Of a DNA stretch of 64,000 nt, positions 35,206 to 43,872 are shown piece by piece. The first letter of the stretch is position 1; each line of letters opens with the position of its first letter. The notes below the pieces were generated by a model. It had not been told where the DNA came from and did no database searches. It saw nothing but the letters and a program-made list of their open reading frames with translations. This stretch comes from Marinobacter pelagius (GTDB lineage: Bacteria; Pseudomonadota; Gammaproteobacteria; Pseudomonadales; Oleiphilaceae), in NCBI RefSeq assembly GCF_900114925.1, contig NZ_FOUR01000009.1:104743-168742 (forward strand). Direction: 5' to 3'. Position numbers and translations under genes: made by a program.

Positions 35206-36417
35206 TCAGCCAACCAGGTTGCTCATATTCAGGATCGGCAGCATGATTGCCAGCACGATAATCAGCACCACCACACCCATGACCAGCAGCATCATCGGCT
35301 CAAACAGGCCAACAATGGCGGCAATCTTGGACTGCAGGGTGTTCTCCTGCATCCGGGCGGTTCGTTCCAGCATACTATCAAGTTCGCCGCTGGCCTCGCC
35401 GCTGGCAATCATGTGCAGCATCATCGGCGGGAAATAACCGGTCTGGTCCAGTGACCGGTGCAACGACCCGCCTTCGCTCACCTTGCGGGCAGCATCCCGT
35501 AACCGTTCCCGAAGGTAATCGTTGGATAATACCTCACCGGCAATTCGCATGGCTTCCACCAACGGGACACCACTGGTGGTCAGGATACTCAGCGTGCTGG
35601 CATAACGGGCGGTATTCACCCCCCGCACCATGCCGGAAACGAGCGGCAAATGGAGTAAACGCTTGTGGAACCGTTTCCGGAAACCGGGTTTGCGCAAGGC
35701 AACTCGAAAGCCGATCAGAGCCACTATCAGGATGATCAAAAGGTAGACACCATAAGTGCCGAGAAATTCCGACATGGCCAGCATGGCCATGGTCAGTGCC
35801 GGCAGCTCCTGGCCCTGTTTCAGGAACACCTCGATGATGTCCGGAACCACGTAGGTCAGCAGGAAGACCACGATGGCGATGGCCACGAAGCTGAGAATGA
35901 TGGGGTAGATCGCCGCCAGCTGAATTTTCTGACGGGCTTCCTGCCGGTTCTCCGTGTAATCGGCCAGGCGATTCAGCACCAGGTCCAGGTGCCCGGCATG
36001 CTCGCCAGCGGCGACGGTGGAGCGGTAAAGGCGGGGAAACGCCTTCGGGAATTCGCCCAGGCTGTCTGCAAGGCTGTAGCCCTCCATGACTTTGGCCCGG
36101 ATGGCAATGAGCATGCTGCGGATCCTCGGCCTGGAGGATTGCTGTGCGGCTGCACTAAGGGCCTGCTCTACCGGTATACCGGACTGGATCAGCGTGGCCA
36201 GCTGACGGGTCACCAGCGCGAGATCAGAGGCGGTCAGTGAACCCCGGCCACTGAGCGGACTGGCGCGGCGCTGTTTTTCCACCGCCGGCTCAACCGCCAG
36301 CGGCGTCAAGCCCTTTTCGCGGAGTTGCTGGCGCACAGCCCTCGGGGCATCGGCCTCGAGCACACCGTGTTTCTGTTTGCCTCGCGCATCCAGTGCCTTG
36401 TATTCGTATGCTGGCAT
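35206..36417 (-). CDS. gspF: type II secretion platform protein GspF
   Basis: A 403-residue polytopic inner-membrane protein with two GspF domains (about 70-190 and 270-395) and three membrane helices. The start MPAYEYKALDARGKQKHGVL and the repeat motifs with LDLVLNRLADYTENRQ are typical. GspF connects the ATPase to the pseudopilus assembly site. It starts 3 bases after the gspE stop. Confidence 0.92.
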   Translation of the reverse strand: MPAYEYKALDARGKQKHGVLEADAPRAVRQQLREKGLTPLAVEPAVEKQRRASPLSGRGSLTASDLALVTRQLATLIQSGIPVEQALSAAAQQSSRPRIRSMLIAIRAKVMEGYSLADSLGEFPKAFPRLYRSTVAAGEHAGHLDLVLNRLADYTENRQEARQKIQLAAIYPIILSFVAIAIVVFLLTYVVPDIIEVFLKQGQELPALTMAMLAMSEFLGTYGVYLLIILIVALIGFRVALRKPGFRKRFHKRLLHLPLVSGMVRGVNTARYASTLSILTTSGVPLVEAMRIAGEVLSNDYLRERLRDAARKVSEGGSLHRSLDQTGYFPPMMLHMIASGEASGELDSMLERTARMQENTLQSKIAAIVGLFEPMMLLVMGVVVLIIVLAIMLPILNMSNLVG

Positions 36418-36420
36418 GGG

Positions 36421-37929
36421 TTACTGGCTCCGGTGGGTTACACGGAGAACCTCTTCTACCGTGGTGACGCCATCCAGAATCTTCTGAACCCCATCCGCAT
36501 GAATACTCGGACCGCCCTTGCGGGCTTCTCTTTCCAGCTCAAGTTCACCTGCGCGTTTGTGGATAAGCGAGCTGATTTCCTCGTTGATCTCCACCACCTC
36601 ATAGATACCGATACGCCCCCGGTAGCCCAACTGGTTACAGTGTTCACAACCTTTGGCGCGATAAATCGTCGGCGGATTGGCGGGATCCTGCTGCAGGAAC
36701 TCGCAATGCTCCTCGCTCGGCGTGTAGGGCTCCCTGCATTCCCGGCAAAGCACCCGAACCAGGCGCTGGGCGACGATGCCCACCAGGCTCGAGGAAATCA
36801 GGAAGGGCTCGATTCCCATGTCCATCAGACGGGTAATGGCGCCGACCGCCGTGTTGGTGTGCAGGGTCGAAAGCACCAGGTGACCGGTCAGACTGGCCTG
36901 CACCGCGATCTCGGCGGTTTCCAGGTCCCGGATCTCACCGATCATGACCACATCCGGGTCCTGGCGCAGGATCGCCCTCAAGCCCCGGGCGAACGTCATG
37001 TCCACCTTGGTGTTGACCTGGGTCTGGCCAATTCCCGGTAGGTTGTACTCGATGGGATCCTCGACGGTGAGGATGTTCCGGCTGCGGTCGTTGATCTCCT
37101 GCAGCGACGCATACAGCGTGGTGGATTTACCGGAACCGGTGGGACCGGTCACCAGCAGGATGCCATAGGGTCGATAGATCAGTTTGCGGAGAACCTTGAG
37201 GTCCTGCCCAGCCATACCGAGCGATTCCAGACGGATGGAGCCGGCCTGTTTGTCCAGCAAGCGCAGTACCACCCTCTCGCCGCTGGAGGATGGCATGGTC
37301 GAAACCCGGATATCCACTTCCCGGCCGGCCACCCGCAGGGCAATCCGGCCGTCCTGGGGAATCCGTTTCTCGGCAATGTCCAGCTTGGCCATGACCTTGA
37401 TCCGGGATACCAGCAACGGCGCCAGCGCACGCTTGGGCTGCACCACTTCCCTCAACACCCCATCGATCCGGAAGCGCACTACCAATTGCTTCTCGTAAGT
37501 CTCGATATGAACGTCCGAGGCATTGGTCTTGACCGCCTCGGTCAGGATGGCGTTGATCAGCCGGATGATCGGGGCATCGTCTTCCTGCTCCAGCAGGTCT
37601 TCCGTCTCCGGCACCGAATCCGCCAGCGACGCCAGATCCATGTCGTCGCCGATGCCCTCGACCATCTGCATGGCCTCGGCGGAATCACTCTGGTAGGCCG
37701 CATTCAGCGCCTGGTCGAAGCGAGCGGGATCGATGGCCGAGAACCTGGCCCGGCCACCGCTGAGACGATTGGCCTCCGCAACCGCCGAGTGGGACGCACC
37801 AGGGCGTACCAGGATGACCGGCTCGCCGTCTTCAGAACGCGTCAGGATCACCCCGTTGCGTTTGGCAAAGGTAAACGGAAGACGTCCCAGCGGAGCATCC
37901 TGCGGCTGAACTTCGGTCTCGGTGGTCAA
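36421..37929 (-). CDS. gspE: type II secretion ATPase GspE
   Basis: A 502-residue cytoplasmic ATPase. The N-terminal domain (about 1-100) binds GspL. Walker A GPTGSGKST has Lys268. The Asp box ILTVEDPIEY, Walker B area DPDVVMIGEIRD and His box GHLVLSTLHTNTA follow. The zinc loop has four cysteines in CREC and CEHC (about 407-448). The assignment is firm. It is the first gene of the minus-strand gsp operon and diverges from gspC, with about 206 bp between their starts that must carry both promoters. Confidence 0.94.
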   Translation of the reverse strand: MTTETEVQPQDAPLGRLPFTFAKRNGVILTRSEDGEPVILVRPGASHSAVAEANRLSGGRARFSAIDPARFDQALNAAYQSDSAEAMQMVEGIGDDMDLASLADSVPETEDLLEQEDDAPIIRLINAILTEAVKTNASDVHIETYEKQLVVRFRIDGVLREVVQPKRALAPLLVSRIKVMAKLDIAEKRIPQDGRIALRVAGREVDIRVSTMPSSSGERVVLRLLDKQAGSIRLESLGMAGQDLKVLRKLIYRPYGILLVTGPTGSGKSTTLYASLQEINDRSRNILTVEDPIEYNLPGIGQTQVNTKVDMTFARGLRAILRQDPDVVMIGEIRDLETAEIAVQASLTGHLVLSTLHTNTAVGAITRLMDMGIEPFLISSSLVGIVAQRLVRVLCRECREPYTPSEEHCEFLQQDPANPPTIYRAKGCEHCNQLGYRGRIGIYEVVEINEEISSLIHKRAGELELEREARKGGPSIHADGVQKILDGVTTVEEVLRVTHRSQ

Positions 37930-38135
37930 GGTCGTCCTCGTTTTCGTCAGGCAATCTTCTTGTCGGTAACCCGGGCCTCATCAGCCCGGAAACCCTTTTT
38001 GATTCAACTAATTCAGAAAGGCTACCACAGGATATGGACCCGCTGAATAACTCTATACACTATACTGCCACTAAAACGTTGCAGTCTGATAACCTGTGGC
38101 CCTTTTAATGGCCCACCAAGCACTCAGGATGATCG

Positions 38136-38783
38136 ATGCTGTCAATTCACCCACGGCTCCCCATGGTTCTCGCGACAGTTGCCGGAGCAACCATGCTGGC
38201 GGTTACAGCCTGGCAGGGATACCGGTTCTGGCAGACAGAAAGCCAGCCAACCCTCTCTGCCACCGGCCATCCGGCTCAACAATCCCTGCCGGGTACCCGG
38301 GAGGTTCCCGATGTAGATTTGGCAACCCTCACCCTGTTTGGTTCCCCCAACGCCGATAGCGAGCCGGCCGAGCTTGATACCGAGAACCTGCCCGAGACCA
38401 ATCTTCGGCTTTTCCTGCGCGGTGTGCTTGCAGCCAGCGGTGAATTTCCCGGCAGCGCCCTGATCGAGGACGACAAGAGCAAGACTGAGGTTTACCTGGT
38501 GGGTGACGAACTGCCGGGCAATGCCACCCTGCGGTCCGTATTCCCTAACCGGGTGATAATCGAACGCTCCGGCAAGCTGGAGAATCTGTACTTCCCTGAA
38601 GAGGCCAATCGCTCCGGCATGTCGTTTACCGCAGACGACCAGGCCGAGCAAGCCGAAGCAGAGGCCTCTGCGTCAGGCCAGTCCACCACCTCGCCCACCA
38701 CCCCGAGCGCCGATGAGCAACGGCGTGAGGAAATCCGCCGGCGTCTCGAACAGCTCCGGGAACGCCTCCGGAACAACAACTAG
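38136..38783 (+). CDS. gspC: type II secretion protein GspC, short form without a PDZ domain
   Basis: A 215-residue bitopic protein with a membrane helix (about 9-30), then the homology region that binds the GspD secretin (NLRLFLRGVLAASGEFPGSA, about 89-108, through FPNRVIIERSGKLENLYF). Beyond about residue 155 there is no PDZ domain; instead a Ser/Thr/Ala-rich stretch leads to a basic helix (RREEIRRRLEQLRERLRNNN). AGGAT precedes the ATG. Its usual partner gspD is not next to it. Confidence 0.82.
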   Translation: MLSIHPRLPMVLATVAGATMLAVTAWQGYRFWQTESQPTLSATGHPAQQSLPGTREVPDVDLATLTLFGSPNADSEPAELDTENLPETNLRLFLRGVLAASGEFPGSALIEDDKSKTEVYLVGDELPGNATLRSVFPNRVIIERSGKLENLYFPEEANRSGMSFTADDQAEQAEAEASASGQSTTSPTTPSADEQRREEIRRRLEQLRERLRNNN

Positions 38784-39010
38784 GTCCAGCCATGACGACG
38801 GCAGCGCCAGGACTGTGCCGCCGCTCCGGCTGGTCAACTCGTTCGCGCTGGAAGGAACTCAACAAACGCCTGGACCAGTCCCTCCGGCCGTGACGGATCC
38901 GACAATGGGATGGCGGCAAATGACACCCCGAATGTCGTCACCCGACAATGACGGGCCGATCTGAACCGCTAGAATGCCAACCGGACCAAGAATTCAGACG
39001 GAGTACTGCC

Positions 39011-40615
39011 ATGAGACGCTGGAACGGCTGGGGCGACGACCAGTTTTCACTTGAATTGCCAAAGGAAGGTCAGGCCTTTCTCGATGAACGCATCGGGCAG
39101 GGACAACCATTGAGTGACGCAACCCTTGAAGCTGTTTGTGCCGGCGTGCCCGAATCCCGGATTTCTCCCGCCCCGGAGATCCAGCATCTGGTCGACCTAT
39201 CGCCTGAGACCCGAGTCCGCCATGCCCGGGGCCAGAGCCTGCCCGACTGGCTGGCCATGCGTAGTGGCGACATTGGCCGGTTCCCGGACGGCGTTGCCCT
39301 GCCCCGCTCCAGCGAGGATGTCCAGGCACTACTCAGCTATGCCCAAAACCATGGCGTTCAGCTGATTCCCTACGGCGGAGGCACCAGCGTCGCCGGTCAT
39401 GTCAATCCGGCCGACACCGACAAGCCGGTACTGACGGTCAGCCTTGCCAACATGAACCAGCTGACCGATCTGGACCGGGAAAGCCAGATCGCAACCTTTG
39501 GTGCCGGTACCCCCGGTCCCCTGGTGGAATCCCAGCTTCGTGCCCACGGCTACACCCTGGGCCACTTTCCGCAGTCCTTCGAACTCTCCACGATCGGCGG
39601 CTGGGTGGCTTCCCGCTCCAGCGGCCAGCAGTCCCTGCGTTACGGCCGGATCGAGCAATTGTTTGCCGGTGGCCGGATCGAGACACTAAAGGGCACCCTG
39701 GAAATACCCACGATCCCGGCTTCCAGCGCCGGCCCCGACATCCGGGAGATGATCCTGGGCTCGGAGGGCCGCATGGGCATCATTACCGAGGTGAAGGTCC
39801 GGGTCAGCGAACTGGCGGAAAACGAAAGCTTCCATGTGGCCTTCTTTCCCGACTGGGACAGTGCCCGCACCGCCTGCCGGAAGCTGGTCCAGCATCGCAC
39901 CCAGCTTTCCATGCTTCGCCTCAGTAACCCGGTGGAAACGGAAACCCAGCTGGCATTGGCCGGACACCCGGCCCTGATCGGACTGCTGGAACGCTTTCTC
40001 GCCTTCCGGGGCGCTGGCCAGGGCAAATGCATGATGACCTTCGGGGTTACCGGCACCCGGCACCAGTGCAAGGCGTCGCTCGCCCAGGTCAAAGCCATCT
40101 GCAAGGAATATTCCGGCGTCTACACCGGCACCCGCATGGGCGAAAAGTGGGCGGAGAAACGCTTCGCCATGCCCTACCTGCGTGAGGCGCTCTGGCAAAT
40201 CGGCTATGCGGTGGACACCCTGGAAACCGCTACTGACTGGTCGAACGTGGACAACCTGATGCATCTGATTGAATCCAATCTACGTGACGGCCTTTCAGGC
40301 GAGCAGGAACGGACCCACGTGTTCACGCACCTCTCCCATTTCTATGGCCAGGGCTGCAGCATCTACACCACATACGTGTTCCGAGTCGGTGACAATTATG
40401 AGCGGACCCTGCAGCGCTGGCAGAAACTGAAGCACTCCACTTCCGAGCTGATCGTCAACAATGGCGGCACGATCAGCCATCAACATGGCGTGGGCAAAGA
40501 CCATGCGCCTTACCTACCGGTGGAAAAAGGCGAGCTGGGCATGGAAGCCATCCGGACCCTGTGCCACCAGTTTGACCCGGACACCCTGCTCAACCCCAAA
40601 ACACTGGTGGAGTAA
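39011..40615 (+). CDS. FAD-binding oxidase, alkyl-dihydroxyacetonephosphate synthase-like
   Basis: A 534-residue flavoprotein of the VAO/PCMH family. The start RRWNGWGDDQF and the block GQSLPDWLAMRSGDIGRFPD followed by PYGGGTSVAGHV (FAD pyrophosphate loop) look like AGPS, which swaps the acyl chain of acyl-DHAP for a fatty alcohol to make ether lipids. Near the C-terminus NNGGTISHQHGVGKDHAPYL holds the His cluster of this family. ATG 39011 with GGAG upstream is preferred over an earlier frame start at 38948. It is the first of three tightly packed genes; a D-lactate- or glycolate-type dehydrogenase remains possible. Confidence 0.75.
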   Translation: MRRWNGWGDDQFSLELPKEGQAFLDERIGQGQPLSDATLEAVCAGVPESRISPAPEIQHLVDLSPETRVRHARGQSLPDWLAMRSGDIGRFPDGVALPRSSEDVQALLSYAQNHGVQLIPYGGGTSVAGHVNPADTDKPVLTVSLANMNQLTDLDRESQIATFGAGTPGPLVESQLRAHGYTLGHFPQSFELSTIGGWVASRSSGQQSLRYGRIEQLFAGGRIETLKGTLEIPTIPASSAGPDIREMILGSEGRMGIITEVKVRVSELAENESFHVAFFPDWDSARTACRKLVQHRTQLSMLRLSNPVETETQLALAGHPALIGLLERFLAFRGAGQGKCMMTFGVTGTRHQCKASLAQVKAICKEYSGVYTGTRMGEKWAEKRFAMPYLREALWQIGYAVDTLETATDWSNVDNLMHLIESNLRDGLSGEQERTHVFTHLSHFYGQGCSIYTTYVFRVGDNYERTLQRWQKLKHSTSELIVNNGGTISHQHGVGKDHAPYLPVEKGELGMEAIRTLCHQFDPDTLLNPKTLVE

Positions 40616-40618
40616 CCC

Positions 40619-42196
40619 ATGGCCAGAAAGGGAAGCCTTGCAGACCTGACCACGGCCAATCCCGAATTCGATGTGGTGGTGGTCGGTGGCGGAATCACCG
40701 GCGCCGGTGTTGCCCGGGAAGCGGCGGGCAGCGGCCTCCGGACCCTGCTGGTGGAACAGAAGGACTTTGCCTGGGGCACCTCCAGCCGTTCCTCCAAGAT
40801 GGTCCACGGAGGCCTGCGCTACCTTGGCAGCGGCAACCTCCGATTGGCCCGGGAATCGGTCACCGAACGGCAGCGCCTGATGCAAGAGGCGCCGGGGCTG
40901 GTGGACCCACTGCCCTTTGTCATGCCCCATTTCCGCAAAACCTTTCCCGGCCCGAAGCTGTTTCAGCTGCTGCTTGGCATCTATGATCGCATCGCCGGCG
41001 TCAAAACCCACCGCTACCTGAATCATCGCGAAGCCCTGCAATGGGTGCCCTGGCTCATCTCCGAGGATCTGAACGGCGCCAGCCTGTTCATGGATGGTGT
41101 GACCGATGATGCCCGCCTGGTGCTCCGGGTCCTGGACGAAGCCCGTCGGGACGGCGCAGTCTGCCTGAACTACACCGAGGCCAGAACCCTGCGCCGGAAC
41201 GAAGGCCGGATCAGCGGTATTGAACTGGTGGATGCCGAGGACGGACATGCAGTGACGGTCAAAACACCGCTGGTCATCAACGCCACGGGCGCCTGGGCCT
41301 CGACGCTTCAACAACAGGTAAACGCCTCGGAACCTCTCCATATACGGCCACTACGGGGAAGCCACCTGGTGCTTCCCTGGCACCGGTTGCCGGTTTCCTG
41401 TGCCGTCTCGCTGCTGCATCCTGACGACCGGCGGCCGGTGTTTGCCTTTCCCTGGGCGGGAACAACGGTGCTTGGCACCACCGATCTTGATCACCAGGGC
41501 GATTTGAATAACGAGCCCGGTATTACCCCGCAAGAAGTGGACTATCTGATGGCGATTGCCGGGCGGCTTTTCCCGTCCTCCGGACTGGAGCACACGGATA
41601 TTCTGTCTACCTGGGCCGGCGTGCGCCCGGTGGTGACCGATGGGACCGGCAAGGCCGCGTCAAAGGAAAGCCGGGAGCATGTGCTGCGCGAGGACAACGG
41701 CCTGGTGAGCATTGCCGGCGGTAAGCTCACGACCTTCCGGCGCATTGCCCGGGAAGCACTTGAACTGGGTCTGGGCGAGCAGCGCCGGAACCTTCTACGC
41801 CCTGACTCCAGCCCGGTATTCACCCGGCCGTCGCCACCAAATCGGCCGGCCGGTATACCGTTCCTGACCTGGCAGCGCCTTCTGGGCTGGTATGGCCCCA
41901 ATGCGGGGACCCTTTGTGCAGCAGCCAACCCGGCGTCCGTCGCCCATACCGGCGTGCTGTGGGCGGAGCTGGCCTGGGCCTGCCAGCATGAGCAGGTGGT
42001 TCATCTCGATGATCTGCTGCTGCGCCGGGCCCGCCTGGGGCTAGTGTTGACGGGCGGGGCAGCCGAACTTCTGCCGCAGATAAGACGCTATTGTCAGCCA
42101 CTGCTTGGCTGGTCCGACCAACAATGGGAACAGGAAAAAACGCGCTACCTGAAGCTGTATCACCAAGCTTACAGCTTGCCGGCGGAGGGTGAGTGA
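40619..42196 (+). CDS. glpD: glycerol-3-phosphate dehydrogenase (GlpD family)
   Basis: A 525-residue FAD enzyme of the aerobic, quinone-linked GlpD family that oxidises sn-glycerol-3-phosphate to DHAP at the membrane. FAD fold: VVVGGGITGAGVAREAAGSG (about 20-39). Substrate-side motifs include SSRSSKMVHGGLRYLGSGNL (about 55-74) and GTTVLGTTDLDHQGD. It starts 3 bases after the AGPS-like stop, with GGAG upstream. Because it sits in this unusual operon rather than with glpFK it may be a paralogue; it could act on a different polyol phosphate. Confidence 0.85.
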   Translation: MARKGSLADLTTANPEFDVVVVGGGITGAGVAREAAGSGLRTLLVEQKDFAWGTSSRSSKMVHGGLRYLGSGNLRLARESVTERQRLMQEAPGLVDPLPFVMPHFRKTFPGPKLFQLLLGIYDRIAGVKTHRYLNHREALQWVPWLISEDLNGASLFMDGVTDDARLVLRVLDEARRDGAVCLNYTEARTLRRNEGRISGIELVDAEDGHAVTVKTPLVINATGAWASTLQQQVNASEPLHIRPLRGSHLVLPWHRLPVSCAVSLLHPDDRRPVFAFPWAGTTVLGTTDLDHQGDLNNEPGITPQEVDYLMAIAGRLFPSSGLEHTDILSTWAGVRPVVTDGTGKAASKESREHVLREDNGLVSIAGGKLTTFRRIAREALELGLGEQRRNLLRPDSSPVFTRPSPPNRPAGIPFLTWQRLLGWYGPNAGTLCAAANPASVAHTGVLWAELAWACQHEQVVHLDDLLLRRARLGLVLTGGAAELLPQIRRYCQPLLGWSDQQWEQEKTRYLKLYHQAYSLPAEGE

Positions 42197-42197
42197 C

Positions 42198-43757
42198 ATG
42201 ACCGAAACACCTCTGATCCTGGCCATCGATAACGGCACCCAGAGCGTTCGGGCGCTGCTGTTCGACACCCAGGGCAATCTGGTTGGCAAGGGCAAGCAGG
42301 ACATCGAGCCCTATTTCTCGGAACAACCCGGCTGGGCCGAGCAGCATCCGGATTATTTCTGGGAGAGCCTCGGAGCAGCCTGCGACAAGCTCTGGCAAAG
42401 CACCGATGCCAGTCCCGAACGGGTGGCCGGCGTCACCGTCACCACCCAACGGGGCACCGTCATTAACCTGGACCCAAACGGCCACCCCTTGCGCCCGGCC
42501 ATCATCTGGCTCGACCAGCGCCACGCCCGCGTTGACGGGCCGGTCAAGGGCCCCTGGGGCTGGCTGTTCAAGCTTGCCCGCCTGGAAGACACCATTAACC
42601 GGTTTCGCGAGAAAACCCAGGCTAACTGGATCGCCCAGAACCAGCCGGAAATCTGGGCAAAAACCCACAAATTCCTGCTGCTGTCCGGTTATCTCAACTT
42701 TCGCCTGACCGGGCAATACCGTGACTCGACCGGCAGCCAGGTAGGTTATTTGCCGTTTGACTACAAGAAACACCGCTGGGCAGGCAGCCATGATTTCAAA
42801 TGGCAAACCATGCCCGTACGACCAGACCAGCTGCCGGAACTGGTGGCTCCCGGTGACCCACTCGGCCAACTAGTTCCGGAGGCCGCCCGCCACCTGGGCG
42901 TACCGGAGGGGCTTCCCGTCATTGCAGCCGCCTCGGACAAAGCCTGTGAAGTTCTGGGTTCCGGCGGTCTGAGCCCGGACATTGGCTGCATGAGCTATGG
43001 CACAACGGCAACGATCAACACCACCAGCCCACGATACGTGGAGCCTGTGCGCCTGATGCCGCCCTATCCGGCTGCTCTGCCCGGGCATTATTCCACGGAG
43101 GTGATGATCTACCGTGGATTCTGGATGGTCAGCTGGTTCAAGCGGGAGTTTGGTCTGAGAGAACGGAAAATTGCCGAACAGCAAGGCATTGAGCCGGAGG
43201 TCCTCTTCGACGAACTGGTGCGGGATGTGCCTCCCGGCTCCATGGGACTCATGCTGCAACCCTACTGGTCCCCGGGTGTGCGCCAGCCGGGACCGGAAGC
43301 CAAGGGTGCCATCATCGGTTTTGGTGACGTTCATACCCGGGCCCACATCTACCGGGCAATCCTGGAGGGCCTCGCCTACGCCCTGCGCGAGGGCAAGGAG
43401 CGGATTGAGAAGCGCAGTGGTGTGCCCATCCGCAGACTCCGCGTAGCCGGGGGCGGCTCCCAGAGCGATGCGGCCATGCAATTGACTGCGGATATTTTCG
43501 GACTGCCCGCCGAGCGCCCCCACACCCATGAAACGTCCGGCCTGGGCGCTGCTATCGACGCGGCCGTGGGACTGGGCCTGCACCAGGATTTTGAAACCGC
43601 CGTCTCGGCCATGACCCGTGTTGGCGAATGCTTCCAGCCCGATCCGGAGACCCACGCGCTGTATAACCGGCTCTACTCCGAGGTGTACCTGGCCATGTAC
43701 CCTAGATTGCAGCCCATATACCGAAAAATTCGTGACATAACAGGCTATCCCCGCTGA
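42198..43757 (+). CDS. FGGY-family carbohydrate/polyol kinase
   Basis: A 519-residue two-domain sugar kinase. The ATP/phosphate motif AIDNGTQSVRALLFDTQGNL is near the start, and the C-terminal FGGY signature region LRVAGGGSQSDAAMQLTADI lies at about 412-431. ATG 42198 lies 8 bases after GGAGGG; the gap to glpD is one base. Glycerol kinase, xylulokinase and related enzymes share this fold; the position beside glpD suggests a polyol whose phosphate the dehydrogenase oxidises. The exact substrate cannot be read off. Confidence 0.85.
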   Translation: MTETPLILAIDNGTQSVRALLFDTQGNLVGKGKQDIEPYFSEQPGWAEQHPDYFWESLGAACDKLWQSTDASPERVAGVTVTTQRGTVINLDPNGHPLRPAIIWLDQRHARVDGPVKGPWGWLFKLARLEDTINRFREKTQANWIAQNQPEIWAKTHKFLLLSGYLNFRLTGQYRDSTGSQVGYLPFDYKKHRWAGSHDFKWQTMPVRPDQLPELVAPGDPLGQLVPEAARHLGVPEGLPVIAAASDKACEVLGSGGLSPDIGCMSYGTTATINTTSPRYVEPVRLMPPYPAALPGHYSTEVMIYRGFWMVSWFKREFGLRERKIAEQQGIEPEVLFDELVRDVPPGSMGLMLQPYWSPGVRQPGPEAKGAIIGFGDVHTRAHIYRAILEGLAYALREGKERIEKRSGVPIRRLRVAGGGSQSDAAMQLTADIFGLPAERPHTHETSGLGAAIDAAVGLGLHQDFETAVSAMTRVGECFQPDPETHALYNRLYSEVYLAMYPRLQPIYRKIRDITGYPR

Positions 43758-43872
43758 TAATTTACTCGCCTGTTCGTCGTCTCCTGCGGGTCAGTATTTT
43801 CCAGCAGACCCGAGCCGAAAATTTCGCAGTGGTATAGACTTGAACCCTTGAAAGTCTGATTGCAGAAGGCCC

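Noticed and set aside
34184..35437. 417-residue frame antisense to gspH, gspG and gspF
   Set aside because: It crosses several real pseudopilin genes and contains no recognisable domain.
38792..38893. 33-codon ORF between gspC and the AGPS-like gene
   Set aside because: It starts with ATG but has no ribosome binding site and a composition of mostly Arg, Ser and Leu; probably chance.
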